Shown here piece by piece: positions 1 to 9,784 of a DNA stretch of 64,000 nucleotides (the stretch's first letter is position 1; every line of letters begins with the position of its first letter). This stretch comes from Heliobacterium chlorum. Its GTDB lineage: Bacteria; Bacillota; Desulfitobacteriia; Heliobacteriales; Heliobacteriaceae. The notes below the pieces were generated by a model. The model did not search any database. It had not been told where the DNA came from and was given only the letters and a program-made list of their open reading frames with translations. The DNA is taken from contig NZ_JACVHF010000006.1 of the NCBI RefSeq assembly GCF_014502795.1, forward strand, positions 1-64,000. Reading direction: 5' to 3'. A program made the position numbers and the translations under genes.

Positions 1-345
<345 letters not shown>

Positions 346-576
346 TGTAGATAAGCTTGAGTCAAGCTCTTATTGATAAAATTTCTTGTCGAGTTAATGC
401 TTCTTATATGAAGAATCATCAACTCGTAAGAAGTTGTCCGTCCCGCTTACGCGGGCCGAATTAACTTTGGTTTCGCACGTTTTTGCTTACAACTGTTTGA
501 TTTTCAAGGACCAGATCCGACCAAGCTTATAGCTTTTCGTCGATGTTTTCGCCGCCTTGTATCGGCGACGTTTGCT
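346..576 (-). other. 16S rRNA leader region
   Basis: Non-coding stretch between the rRNA promoter and the mature 16S end. It contains several short complementary segments, for example a CTTGAGTCAAG palindrome (357-367) and GCTTACGCGGGC (445-456), consistent with pre-rRNA processing stems. The reading frames crossing it show no ribosome site and no recognisable protein. Confidence 0.5.
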
Positions 577-605
577 ATTATTGCACAGGTCTAAAGTGAT
601 TGCAA
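577..605 (-). promoter_or_regulatory. rRNA operon promoter (SigA-like)
   Basis: Reading the minus strand, TTGCAA (600-605) and AATAAT (577-582) are separated by exactly 17 bp, a good SigA-type match located about 225 nt upstream of the 16S 5' end. The leader between (346-570) carries the sequence CTGGTCCTTGAAAATCAAAC around 493-512, which resembles the short sequence found in rRNA leaders and spacers of many Bacillota and probably belongs to the processing or antitermination region. I saw only this one promoter; tandem rRNA promoters are common, so another may be missed. Confidence 0.6.
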
Positions 606-762
606 GCATAATTTTTTTCCAAATCGATTTTTTTATACTTCTCCTTAAACAAAGCCATCCCCTAAAATGAGATGGCCGGACAATAAGAGTCTGCGAACGA
701 GTCGACTTCAAGGCTTCATAGACTGCTATCTCTATGGAATTCACGTGGTGTAGGTTTTACGA

Positions 763-903
763 TTATCCCTCTTTTTTCGGTTGGCCTTCGCTTGTTTCAC
801 CAGCACCCATATCGACAGTGTTTGTTAACTTACGAGTATGTGTACCGTCGGGACCAACTTCGCGAATGATCAATGTCTCTTGCTCTGATGCATTGTTTTT
901 CAT
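763..903 (-). CDS. 46-residue hypothetical protein
   Basis: A short open frame starting ATG at 903 and ending TAA at 763. It is preceded by a near-perfect ribosome site, GGAGGTGAT, eight bases before the start, which is the main reason to call it. The product is hydrophilic and begins MKNNASEQETLIIREVGPDG; it has no membrane segment, no cysteines and a lysine/glycine-rich tail. I do not recognise the family. It lies between the rRNA promoter and the divergent dynamin gene and is transcribed in the same direction as the rRNA, so it may be read through into the rRNA leader or stand alone. A frame on the opposite strand over the same bases has no ribosome site. Moderately sure it is translated, function unknown. 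Confidence 0.6.
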   Translation of the reverse strand: MKNNASEQETLIIREVGPDGTHTRKLTNTVDMGAGETSEGQPKKEG

Positions 904-1119
904 CTACAATCACCTCCGACGTTAGCATATCCAGGAGGCTTTCGACCCATCCGACACAAGAAACTGCCAACCAACGACAGGAGTGATAAAAATAACATTT
1001 ATATGACAGAAAAATCTGACATCAGGGATTTCTTTTATATCTGATACAATGATAGAATCGTAGTTGTCTAATAGTTTTTCTCACTTTTCCATATTGTATG
1101 TAAGAAGGTGTACTGGTTT

Positions 1120-4100
1120 ATGACATCCCGCCCGTTGTCTCACATCGAGATTCTTAACACGTTGGTCGACCGCTTTCAACATCTGGCGGAAGGCTTCCTC
1201 CAGGCCGGCGACACCTCATCGGCCCGGGGCTTAGAAGCTTTACAGCAGAAGTTGGTTCAACAGCACTTAAGCATCGCCTTTTGCGGTCATGTGTCAGGCG
1301 GGAAATCTGCCTTGATCAACGCGCTGATCGGCCACGATGTGCTTCCGACGAGCCCCGTACCTTCTAGCGCAAACATCGTCTCCATTCAATCAGGCCCCCC
1401 GGCTGCCCGGGCGCTTTTGAAAACTGGCGAAGCGGTTGATCTTGACCTCGCGTCAAGTCTCCCTGATGTACAGTCCCATTGCGTAGATGGGACTAATACC
1501 GATGGGGTCGTTATCACGGTACCTCATGACCTTTTCGAGGGCTCTGTCTCACTCATCGATACACCAGGGGTCGATTCGGCCGACAAAGCACGGCGCTTAG
1601 CCGAAGATCCTGCCATTATCTCTGCTGATGTCGTATTTTATGTGATGGATTACAACCATGTCCAGTCGGAAATCAACTTTGCCTTCACGAAACGGCTGCG
1701 GGAACGGGGAAAGCCCGTCTACCTCATCGTCAACCAGATCGACAAGCATTGCGATTTCGAGCTTGATTTTGGCTATTTCAAGCGTAGCTCTGAAGCCGGA
1801 TTTGCCACTTGGGACATCCAGCCCAACGGATTGTATTTCACCACTCTGACCGAGCCGGATCACCCAGAAAATCAACTGGACCAATTAAAAGCTCATTTAC
1901 GCTCTATCTTCCTCCATGAACAGGAGATCCTCATTGCCACCGTCTTGCCGGCTGCTCGGCAGTTGATCGAAGACCATAGCCGACGACAGTCCGATCAGCA
2001 AGCCGACCGGCGCCAGGAACTTCAGTCCATCGTTGAGGAGACAGAAAACCTGGAACAAGCCCTGCGTACCTATCAAGACCTAAGCCGGCAGGTCGAAAAC
2101 CTGCGCCGTATACCGGAGCAATTACAAACAGAACTGGACAGCGAGATCCGCCGAGTCGTGGAGAACGCTCGGATTACTCCCTTTACGACGACGGAACGGG
2201 CACAGCGTTACCTGGAAAGCCGAGCCCCTGGCTTCAAAGTCGGCTTTTTGTTCTCCGGCGATAAAACGAAAAAAGAGATTTCCGTCCGTTTGGATGCTCT
2301 TTATGAGGATTTTCGCCATCATGTATCGACCCAGTTAGAGTGGCACTTGCGTGATGTCTTAGGAAAAGTTCCCGAGGCACACGGCGCTGCCGACAGCGAT
2401 TACTTACAAAAAGTCAATTCCTTCAGCCTCACTTGGGGGCCCGAATTGATGGTAAACGCTGTTCGCGAAGGAGCAGTGGCCAGCAACGAGTATATTCATA
2501 ACTACACCCGCGATATAGCCAATGAAGTCAAGGCTATGTATCGCCGGGAAGCCTTGTACTATGCCGAAGAGGCCGTCCGGCTGGCGAAACAGGGCCTGGC
2601 AGAACGGCTCGAACAACTGACTCGTCAGTTGGAACCCCTCAGCGTCTTGATGGATGCTATCAAGAACTTAGAAAAAATGGACCAGTTTGACCGGCAGTAC
2701 CGGGAAAAACTACTTACGATGCTGCAAAAAGATCTCCCCAAGCCTGAACCGATAGAAAAACTCTTGGCCCCACTAATGGAGACGGTAGGTAAAGCGGAAG
2801 CAGGCCTTGAGGCTACCAATGATTCTTCAGCCGGCTCTTTGACCAGCCTTGGTCAAGCGATAAAAGAAAATGCCGCACCACTTCGGACAGGGCTAGTCGA
2901 TGATCACAACACCCCAGCCGCTCAGACCGCGAAACGACACCCATCGTCATCACTGTTGCATCAGACAGGCCTTCGGCTCCATGCCTATGCTTCGGCCGTC
3001 TCCTCTTTACCTGGCTTTCAGCACATCGCCGAAGCGTTGACTTTGCGAGCAGAACGCCTAGAGAAGAACATCTTTACGGTAGCTCTTTTCGGCGCCTTTA
3101 GCGCTGGAAAATCGTCTGTAGCCAATGCCTTATTGGGCCATCCGGTGCTACCGGTTTCGCCGAACCCAACAACGGCAGCGATCAATAAAATCTTGCCACC
3201 GAACGACCACTATCCTCATGGAACGGTCCGGGTGCAGTTGAAGACGGCCGATGACATTGAAAGCGATGTAATGAACTCCCTAAAAGCTTGTGACGTTCAA
3301 GCCGCCAGTATGGCCGAGGCCTTGGAACGTTTGCAAGACATCTCTCCCGGCGACATTCACCCCACGGCGAAGCCCCATTATTCCTTCCTCAACGCCGTCG
3401 CCCGGGGAATCGCGGCTGTGGAGAACCGGTTCGGTCAGGAACTGATCATCGACCTGGATACGTTCCATGATTACGTGGCCAGTGAAGAGAAAGCTTGTTT
3501 CGTCGAATGGATTGAGCTCTACTACCGCTGCCCGCTGACAGACCATGGCATCATGCTCGTCGATACACCCGGTGCCGACTCGATCAATGCTCGCCATACT
3601 GGTGTCGCATTCGACTACATCAAAAATGCTGATGCGGTCCTCTTTGTCACCTATTTCAACAGCGCCTTCTCCCACGCCGACCAAGATTTTCTCTTCCAGT
3701 TGGGACGTGTCAAGGACAGCTTCGCTATGGATAAGATGTTCTTCCTGATCAATGCTGCCGACTTAGCCAAAACAAGCGATGAATTGGAGACGGTAAAACA
3801 GCACGTCAAAGAACGGGTCGCCGCTTGCGGCATCCGTCAACCCCGGTTATATACCGTCTCCAGTCAGACGGCCTTGCTGGCTCGACTCGGACAATGCGAC
3901 GCCATGACGTCCTCTTTGGAAAAGACCTACCGGCAGCGAACCATCGCCCTATCGGCTGCACGAGGAGAAGCAACTCCTGGTGATGGACTGCTACCCTGGG
4001 ATAAAGGCCTCGACTTATCAGGCTTTGCTCAATTTGAAGAGGAATTTTTCCACTTCACCCTCGATGAACTAACGGCGGTGGCCTTATCGGCTGCCGAAAG

Positions 4101-4935
4101 CGAAATGCAACGGACTTTATCCAGCCTGGAAGAAGTGATCGCTGCCGCTAAGACCGATGCCACCTCCCGCCGAATCAAACGGGCAGCTTTCGAAGCGTCC
4201 CGAATGGAACTAGAGCAATCGCTCAATAGAGTCGGTACTGCCGCCGAAGCGGACCTGCTGCACAAGGAAATCGATGAACTGGTCTATTATGTAAAACAGC
4301 GACTCTTCTACCGTTTCGGCGACATGTTTGACCGCTACTTCAATCCCGCTGTACTGCAGGATGCCCGGGGCAATATTACCAAAAAAGGGTTTCAACACTG
4401 CCTCGATGACCTGTTGCAGACGATGGAAAAAGAGTTGGAACAAGAATTACGGGCCACCTCCCTTCGCGTGGAGAATTTCGTCCACAAGCGGGCCGGTCAG
4501 TACCTAGAAAAACTGAACCGGGTCGTTACCGCCACCGCCTCCCACTGTGCCTTGCCGGACTATGAACCAGCTCACTTGCCGACACCAGAAATGCCGAAGG
4601 GACTTTTCCGGGCGAACACGAGTTCTGTAGGTGCCCTGCTTAACAGCGTGAAGACGTCCAAAGAGTTCTTTGAAGGGACTGGGAGGGCTAAGTTCCGGCA
4701 GGACCTCGAAACTCTTCTGCAGGTGCCGGTGGATGTATACTTGTCTAAGGCAATCGACGTGGTAAAGGATGCTTACTCCGAGTCACTTCGTGCAGTATTA
4801 GAAACTGTCCACGCAGCAACTTTACAAACGGTAGCCGATTATTATGCAGGATTGTTGGCAGCACTCACTACCGATTTTGATTTAAAAATTGTAGAAAATA
4901 CCTATGAACAATTGAAAATGGTTGAACTAAAATAA
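1120..4935 (+). CDS. dynA: Tandem dynamin-like GTPase (DynA type)
   Basis: Large protein (about 1271 aa) made of two bacterial dynamin-like units in one chain. Unit 1 has a P-loop GHVSGGKS at about residues 56-63, DTPGVDS as the G3 motif and NQID as G4. Unit 2 has GAFSAGKSS near residue 660, DTPGADS and NAAD. Each GTPase domain is followed by long helical segments expected to form the stalk. B. subtilis DynA has the same fused layout and length and acts in membrane fusion, membrane repair and phage resistance at the cytoplasmic membrane. I chose ATG 1120 because AAGGTG lies nine bases upstream; the GTG at 1108 in the same frame has no ribosome site. The gene is monocistronic, closed by a strong terminator. 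Confidence 0.93.
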   Translation: MTSRPLSHIEILNTLVDRFQHLAEGFLQAGDTSSARGLEALQQKLVQQHLSIAFCGHVSGGKSALINALIGHDVLPTSPVPSSANIVSIQSGPPAARALLKTGEAVDLDLASSLPDVQSHCVDGTNTDGVVITVPHDLFEGSVSLIDTPGVDSADKARRLAEDPAIISADVVFYVMDYNHVQSEINFAFTKRLRERGKPVYLIVNQIDKHCDFELDFGYFKRSSEAGFATWDIQPNGLYFTTLTEPDHPENQLDQLKAHLRSIFLHEQEILIATVLPAARQLIEDHSRRQSDQQADRRQELQSIVEETENLEQALRTYQDLSRQVENLRRIPEQLQTELDSEIRRVVENARITPFTTTERAQRYLESRAPGFKVGFLFSGDKTKKEISVRLDALYEDFRHHVSTQLEWHLRDVLGKVPEAHGAADSDYLQKVNSFSLTWGPELMVNAVREGAVASNEYIHNYTRDIANEVKAMYRREALYYAEEAVRLAKQGLAERLEQLTRQLEPLSVLMDAIKNLEKMDQFDRQYREKLLTMLQKDLPKPEPIEKLLAPLMETVGKAEAGLEATNDSSAGSLTSLGQAIKENAAPLRTGLVDDHNTPAAQTAKRHPSSSLLHQTGLRLHAYASAVSSLPGFQHIAEALTLRAERLEKNIFTVALFGAFSAGKSSVANALLGHPVLPVSPNPTTAAINKILPPNDHYPHGTVRVQLKTADDIESDVMNSLKACDVQAASMAEALERLQDISPGDIHPTAKPHYSFLNAVARGIAAVENRFGQELIIDLDTFHDYVASEEKACFVEWIELYYRCPLTDHGIMLVDTPGADSINARHTGVAFDYIKNADAVLFVTYFNSAFSHADQDFLFQLGRVKDSFAMDKMFFLINAADLAKTSDELETVKQHVKERVAACGIRQPRLYTVSSQTALLARLGQCDAMTSSLEKTYRQRTIALSAARGEATPGDGLLPWDKGLDLSGFAQFEEEFFHFTLDELTAVALSAAESEMQRTLSSLEEVIAAAKTDATSRRIKRAAFEASRMELEQSLNRVGTAAEADLLHKEIDELVYYVKQRLFYRFGDMFDRYFNPAVLQDARGNITKKGFQHCLDDLLQTMEKELEQELRATSLRVENFVHKRAGQYLEKLNRVVTATASHCALPDYEPAHLPTPEMPKGLFRANTSSVGALLNSVKTSKEFFEGTGRAKFRQDLETLLQVPVDVYLSKAIDVVKDAYSESLRAVLETVHAATLQTVADYYAGLLAALTTDFDLKIVENTYEQLKMVELK

Positions 4936-4981
4936 AGTTGGATAACTCCGTAAGACTGATTGCAATTGATACTAAATAGTC

Positions 4982-5018
4982 AAGAGCGGATCCCTCAGAA
5001 GGGGTCCGCTCTTTTTTG
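4982..5018 (+). terminator. Terminator after dynA
   Basis: AAGAGCGGATCCC and GGGGTCCGCTCTT form a long stem with a short loop, directly followed by a run of six T. This ends the dynamin transcript. Confidence 0.9.
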
Positions 5019-5273
5019 GCTAAAAAGGGCTAAATGTTCGTCAGTCAATAGCATTGGTTTGTTATGTAATCTATGTTACAATACCCTATGGGATTGAGAT
5101 TGAAATATTTTAAAAATAATCAATTGGCCTAAGTTGAAAATATTGGTATCTGAATTCTATTTGAGGAATATATAAGTCTATGTAACATTGACCTTACTTC
5201 ATTAAAAGCGACCGCATAAACACGAAAAATCTTTTGGAGAACGAATTCTTGTATGAGTTAGAAAGGAAATGAA
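5019..5273. other. Intergenic region upstream of the radical SAM gene
   Basis: AT-rich stretch between the dynA terminator and the radical SAM gene (the gene-free gap is 4936-5273). It should hold the promoter of the radical SAM gene, but I could not pick a convincing -35/-10 pair and saw no SigD-like site. No small reading frame with a ribosome site was seen. Confidence 0.4.
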
Positions 5274-6659
5274 ATGCGAATACTTTTAATTGCCTATGAT
5301 AACGACTCTTACATTACATGGTTTCCCCAAGGACTTGCATACATCGCAAAGGTTTGCCAAGATGAAGGTGCAGAAGTAGAAATATATAATCAAGACATGT
5401 ATCATTGGCCAGAGTCTCACTTATTAGATAAACTAAACCGGGAAAAATATGATGTAATCGGTGTCAGTGTGATTGGCGGATATTATCAATATCGAAAGCT
5501 ATTGAAAATATCTGATGCCATAAACCAATCTAAAAATCGCCCCTTTTATATTATTGGAGGACATGGACCCGCACCTGAACCGGAGTACTTCCTGCAAAAA
5601 ACTCAGGCAGATGTAGTCGTCATCGGCGAAGGGGAAAGGACCATTAAGGAATTGCTTGAGGTCATTCAAGGGCAAAGATCCTTATCCTCTGTTGATGGCA
5701 TCGCTTATTTTGAAGGCGGCCAATTTATAAAAACAAAAGAACGAGAATTGCTTACCAATATAGATCACCTGTTTCCATCCTGGGATATATTCCCTATTAA
5801 TTATTACTCTTTGATGCGTGCACCCCATATTCGCAACAGTGATCGGTGGATGCCCGTTTTATCGGGACGAGGCTGTCCTTTTACTTGTAACTTTTGCTAT
5901 CGCATGGATAAGGGGTTTCGGGCTCGCTCACCGGAAAGTATCCTTGAGGAAATCGGGATCCTCTCAAAAGATTATGGCATCACCTATATCGGCTTCTCTG
6001 ATGAATTGCTGATGAGTTCGGAAAAAAGGACCATCGAGCTTTGTGAAGCATTTATTAAATCGGGATTACGGTTTAAATGGAATTGTAATGGTAGATTAAA
6101 TTATGCTAAACCAGATGTCCTTCGCCTCATGAAAGAAGCGGGTTGTCTATTTATCAATTACGGTATCGAGTCTATGGATGAAAAAGCCCTAAAACGAATG
6201 AATAAAGCCTTAACGGTCAAACAAATCGTTACAGGCATCGAGAATACGCTAGCAGCAGGTATTAGCCCAGGTTATAACATTATTTTTGGTAATATCGGTG
6301 AAAATGAAGAATCGTTACGACTTGGTGTCGAGTTTTTGTTGAAATATGACGACCATTCTCAATTGAGAACTATACGTCCAGTAACGCCTTATCCCGGCTC
6401 TCCCTTATATTACTACGCTATTGAAAAAGGCCTTTTAAAGGATTGTCAAGATTTCTACGAAAACAAACACACCAACTCGGATTTGCTCTCCGTTAACTTC
6501 ACCGAACTCAGCGATGCCGATTTTCATCGGGTGCTTTATGAAGCCAATAAAAAACTCATGACGAACTACTATGAGCATAAACTTTCTCAAAACCTGGAAT
6601 TGGCTCGAAAGCTCTATTTTGATCAAGATGCTTCTTTTCGCGGGTTTCGACAAACGTAA
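5274..6659 (+). CDS. B12-binding radical SAM protein
   Basis: Protein of 461 aa with an N-terminal cobalamin-binding-like Rossmann domain (about residues 1-140, including the GGHGP and GEGE segments) followed by a radical SAM domain. The iron-sulfur cysteine motif is visible as CPFTCNFCYR (CxxxCxxC) near residue 205. Such proteins use a 4Fe-4S cluster and S-adenosylmethionine, often with cobalamin, for methylations or rearrangements of unreactive carbons; the substrate cannot be read from the sequence. A ribosome site AAAGGAA precedes the ATG. The gene converges on the legionaminic acid operon and shares a bidirectional terminator with it. Modification of a surface sugar is one possibility, by location only. 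Confidence 0.85.
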   Translation: MRILLIAYDNDSYITWFPQGLAYIAKVCQDEGAEVEIYNQDMYHWPESHLLDKLNREKYDVIGVSVIGGYYQYRKLLKISDAINQSKNRPFYIIGGHGPAPEPEYFLQKTQADVVVIGEGERTIKELLEVIQGQRSLSSVDGIAYFEGGQFIKTKERELLTNIDHLFPSWDIFPINYYSLMRAPHIRNSDRWMPVLSGRGCPFTCNFCYRMDKGFRARSPESILEEIGILSKDYGITYIGFSDELLMSSEKRTIELCEAFIKSGLRFKWNCNGRLNYAKPDVLRLMKEAGCLFINYGIESMDEKALKRMNKALTVKQIVTGIENTLAAGISPGYNIIFGNIGENEESLRLGVEFLLKYDDHSQLRTIRPVTPYPGSPLYYYAIEKGLLKDCQDFYENKHTNSDLLSVNFTELSDADFHRVLYEANKKLMTNYYEHKLSQNLELARKLYFDQDASFRGFRQT

Positions 6660-6727
6660 CCTTTGTGCTTAAAAAGGACTATTCTTCCCCTCCTATCTTC
6701 AAATTCACCATTAGCAACCAGTGAGAC

Positions 6728-6781
6728 TAAAAAGCTGTCCTTCTAGTCATTTTCTATATGACTTTGAGGGACAGCTTTTTA
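6728..6781. terminator. Bidirectional terminator
   Basis: AAAAAGCTGTCC and GGACAGCTTTTT flank a partly paired loop (AGTCAT/ATGACT). With A-rich and T-rich outer arms it can serve the radical SAM gene on the plus strand and the legionaminic acid operon on the minus strand. Confidence 0.85.
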
Positions 6782-6833
6782 TCTACTTATATAAAATTTG
6801 ACGTCGATACCTCAAAGATTCGCAACCACGGGT

Positions 6834-7997
6834 TTATCGACAATCATAAAATGATTTGCTCAACAGAGACGATAAATCAACTGTTTTGATGATCTCCTTA
6901 ATTCTTCTTGAGGCATCTCCATTCCCATAAGGAGACTCTATTACCGACAAGGATTTGCGGAAATCCAGCGACAATGCCATGTCAATCGCCTTTTTGATGC
7001 TATCTCGGTCGTCATTACAGTCAATGACCGAGATAGCACGCAATCGACCTTTTTGTCTGTCGCCAATATTGACGGTTGGCTTCCGAAAGATCGGGACTTC
7101 AATCAAGCCGCTCGATGAGTTTCCGATTACGACATCTACATATTTTAACGCACTCAAGTACCGGAGTTGTCCCAACGATGTGAATACTTTTACCCGTTCC
7201 GACCTAACCCTCGCGTATTGATTGATCTCTTGAATGATCACACGTCCATCCGTATCCGCATTGGGCAATGTCAAGATGACTTTCGCGTGCGAGAAATCAT
7301 CCAACGCCTCAAACAGCGCCTTCAGCGACTTTAATGGTCCTCCCTGATCCAGTGTGACCGGATGAAAGGTGACCATGAAGTTGATCGTGTCCAGCTTAAA
7401 ATCTAACTCTTGTTCCAACTCTTCCTTGGACAAAAGTTTCATTCTACGAATGTTATCTAAGCCTGGTGCCCCAAAATTAAATACCCGCTCCGGATGCTCT
7501 CCCATTTGGATGATTCTTTGCCTATATTCTTCAGAGGCTGGAAAGTGTAGATGTGACATTTTCGTGACCCCATGGCGAATCGCATCATCGATGCATCCCT
7601 CTGTAGCTTCCCCTCCGTGGATATGAGCGACAGGAATTCTAGCGATTAGCGCCGCCTGAACGGCGGCGAGGATCTCAAAGCGATCGCCGAGGACCACCAT
7701 AAGGTCCGGTTTCAATCGCTCAAGCACATCGGCAAAACCGATTAAACCCAATCCTACTGCCTTCGTGATCCCCACCACAGTGTCGCTGGAGAGAAGCATC
7801 TCCACTTTCGCGTCGATTACAAAACCGTCGGACTCAATATTTCGATATGTCAAGCCGAATTCCGGCGAAAGGTGCATCCCTGTCGCAATAACTTGCAGAT
7901 CCAGAAGGGGATCTGCCTTTATCTCATCCATTAGACAGTATAGTAGCCCGTATTCAGCACGACTGCCGGTTACGACAGCAACTTTTCGTTTTACCAT
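6834..7997 (-). CDS. legG: UDP/GDP-sugar 2-epimerase, hydrolysing (LegG/NeuC)
   Basis: 387-residue member of the hydrolysing UDP-GlcNAc 2-epimerase family. The N-terminus TGSRAEYGLL and the HIHGGEATEG motif are typical of NeuC/LegG. In legionaminic acid synthesis this enzyme converts NDP-N,N'-diacetylbacillosamine to 2,4-diacetamido-2,4,6-trideoxymannose and free nucleotide. The ribosome site GAAAGGAAAAG precedes the ATG. It is the last gene of a seven-gene operon; the presence of LegB, LegC and LegH homologues argues for LegG rather than the sialic acid enzyme NeuC, because plain sialic acid synthesis needs no dehydratase or aminotransferase. UDP versus GDP cannot be told from the sequence, but the PtmE-like gene nearby favours GDP. 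Confidence 0.9.
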   Translation of the reverse strand: MVKRKVAVVTGSRAEYGLLYCLMDEIKADPLLDLQVIATGMHLSPEFGLTYRNIESDGFVIDAKVEMLLSSDTVVGITKAVGLGLIGFADVLERLKPDLMVVLGDRFEILAAVQAALIARIPVAHIHGGEATEGCIDDAIRHGVTKMSHLHFPASEEYRQRIIQMGEHPERVFNFGAPGLDNIRRMKLLSKEELEQELDFKLDTINFMVTFHPVTLDQGGPLKSLKALFEALDDFSHAKVILTLPNADTDGRVIIQEINQYARVRSERVKVFTSLGQLRYLSALKYVDVVIGNSSSGLIEVPIFRKPTVNIGDRQKGRLRAISVIDCNDDRDSIKKAIDMALSLDFRKSLSVIESPYGNGDASRRIKEIIKTVDLSSLLSKSFYDCR

Positions 7998-8033
7998 GTC
8001 TTTTCCTTTCTCATTAAAGACACTATGACTAGG

Positions 8034-8735
8034 CTACGATGGTCCGAAGGCTTTCAATGCAAATTCGCATAACATAAAATCCAATTCACTATCTATATCA
8101 AATGAACGTTCCCTCGGCATGATAAAAGCACCCGTTTGCTTTCCTAAGAAACTCTTTTGTTCGAGCAGCCAATCACGTTCGGCTATATATATAGCACCGT
8201 TCAAGGAGTAGCTTTTGGCTAATTCTTGTCGACGAAAGATCATCTCCCCCATATCGAGAATCGGGCTCATAGATCCTTCAAGCTCAACACTGTACATCCA
8301 ATAAGGGCTTTTTTCGACCTCTGTAACGGATACACAAGCGCTAAATTTATCCTTTCGACTCTCAAACCACTCGATACAGCCATCAATATCTTGAACCGAG
8401 CGCAGCGGCGACGTAGGTTGAAGCAATAGGATATAATCGTAATTCGGCAACATTTCCACCGCATGAAGAACGGGGGATATTCCAGGAGTGTCGTCTTTCG
8501 CTAATTCCAGAGGCCGAACAAAAGGGATTTCGCAACCCCACGCTTGCGCCGTCGCAATGATTTCGCTGTCTTCCGAAGATAATATGAGACGATCAATATA
8601 TTTTGACTTTTTAGCCTCCTCGATCGTCCAGGCGATCAGCGGTTTATCACCCAAGATGCGTATGTTCTTCCGAGGTACTCCCTTTGAACCACCCCGAGCG
8701 GGAATAATCGCTAAAATCGTTTTCCCATCGATCAT
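8034..8735 (-). CDS. legF: CMP-nonulosonate cytidylyltransferase (LegF/NeuA)
   Basis: 233 aa. The N-terminal IIPARGGSKGVPRKNIR motif is diagnostic for CMP-sialate/CMP-Kdo type cytidylyltransferases, and the family's LQPTSPLR segment is present near residue 105. It activates the nonulosonic acid with CTP to give the CMP-sugar used by transferases. GGAGG lies seven bases upstream of ATG 8735, and the gene overlaps the end of the upstream nucleotidyltransferase by four bases, which points to translational coupling. Sialic, legionaminic and pseudaminic acid synthetases look alike; the neighbours support legionaminic acid. Confidence 0.9.
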   Translation of the reverse strand: MIDGKTILAIIPARGGSKGVPRKNIRILGDKPLIAWTIEEAKKSKYIDRLILSSEDSEIIATAQAWGCEIPFVRPLELAKDDTPGISPVLHAVEMLPNYDYILLLQPTSPLRSVQDIDGCIEWFESRKDKFSACVSVTEVEKSPYWMYSVELEGSMSPILDMGEMIFRRQELAKSYSLNGAIYIAERDWLLEQKSFLGKQTGAFIMPRERSFDIDSELDFMLCEFALKAFGPS

Positions 8736-9784
8736 CCAAAAACCTCCATGAATTCACCATTCGCTTTTTCGTAGTCAATAAGGTGACCAATATCAATCCA
8801 GTACTCACGAATGGGAAAAGCTGATGTGGCTTGGTTTTCTTCAATCATTTTTTCAAAAAGACTAGGCATATCAAACTGGGTATCTTTCGGAATAAGTTTG
8901 ATCACCTCGGGATTTAAAACATAAATTCCGGCGTTCACGAAAAATCGTTGAACCGGTTTTTCGTCAATACCAGTCAACGTATGCCCTTGGATTTTAACGA
9001 CCCCATAGGGAACCTGAAAATCATATTCTCGTACACACATGGTCCCTTGAGAATCATTATCTGCGTGGAAATCCATCAATTGTTCAAAGTTAACTTTCGT
9101 TAATAAATCACCGTTCATAACGATAAGCGGTTTTTTCGGTAATTCCGGCAGCAAACTCAATGCCCCGGCTGTACCTAACCGCTCCTTCTCGTGAAGGTAA
9201 CGAATCTCCGCACCCCACTGAGAGCCGTCACCAAAATATTCCTGGATCATATGGGCTTTATAATTCACCGATAGATAAAACTTGCGGAAACCATATTGAA
9301 TAAAATTCTCGATGATAGTTTCTAACAATGGTTTGTTTCCGACTTTCAACAGCGGTTTCGGCACTGTTTCCGTCAACGGACGCAAGCGGGCCCCTAATCC
9401 GCCAGCCATCAAAACAACCCAGTTGTCTCGTTTCTTTTCTTGTTTCAGAATATCCTGAACTAACAGCAAATCAACGACTCGTCCATGTTCATCAACGATC
9501 GGTATTTGATGAACATGGACGTTCTTCGTGAGTTCGATCATGCTTTGACGGGATAGGGATTTCTTTAGAATAAAAGGAGTACGATTCATAACTAGCTCAA
9601 TCGGTTTGTCCAGCGTTACTCCCTTTAAAATACCCCTCCGGATATCTCCATCAGTTACTGTTCCCTGCAGTACCCCCTGTTCATTGATAACCAGTGCAAT
9701 TTGGACCGCACCAGAATCAATGATTTTAATCGTTTCTAAAATCGTGTTAAACGGTTTAACCAATACTTTTTTCCATTCACCCAA
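8732..9784 (-). CDS. ptmE: CBS-domain sugar-1-phosphate nucleotidyltransferase (PtmE/LegX)
   Basis: 350 aa with two parts: a pair of CBS domains (about residues 8-115) and a nucleotidyltransferase domain that begins MAGGLGARLRPLTETVPKP. This fusion is the layout of Campylobacter PtmE/LegX, the glucosamine-1-phosphate guanylyltransferase that makes the GDP-sugar feeding the legionaminic acid pathway. CBS domains bind adenylates and may tune activity. The start is TTG at 9784, preceded by GGGGGTGAG and overlapping the legH end by eight bases. The predicted use of GTP is from family knowledge, not visible directly. Confidence 0.85.
   Translation of the reverse strand: MGEWKKVLVKPFNTILETIKIIDSGAVQIALVINEQGVLQGTVTDGDIRRGILKGVTLDKPIELVMNRTPFILKKSLSRQSMIELTKNVHVHQIPIVDEHGRVVDLLLVQDILKQEKKRDNWVVLMAGGLGARLRPLTETVPKPLLKVGNKPLLETIIENFIQYGFRKFYLSVNYKAHMIQEYFGDGSQWGAEIRYLHEKERLGTAGALSLLPELPKKPLIVMNGDLLTKVNFEQLMDFHADNDSQGTMCVREYDFQVPYGVVKIQGHTLTGIDEKPVQRFFVNAGIYVLNPEVIKLIPKDTQFDMPSLFEKMIEENQATSAFPIREYWIDIGHLIDYEKANGEFMEVFG

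Noticed and set aside
487-744. 85-codon minus-strand frame across the rRNA promoter
   Set aside because: It spans the SigA-like promoter and leader of the rRNA operon and has no ribosome site.
734-925. 63-codon frame on the plus strand near the rRNA promoter
   Set aside because: It overlaps the 46-codon minus-strand gene that has a perfect ribosome site, has no site of its own and shows no family resemblance.
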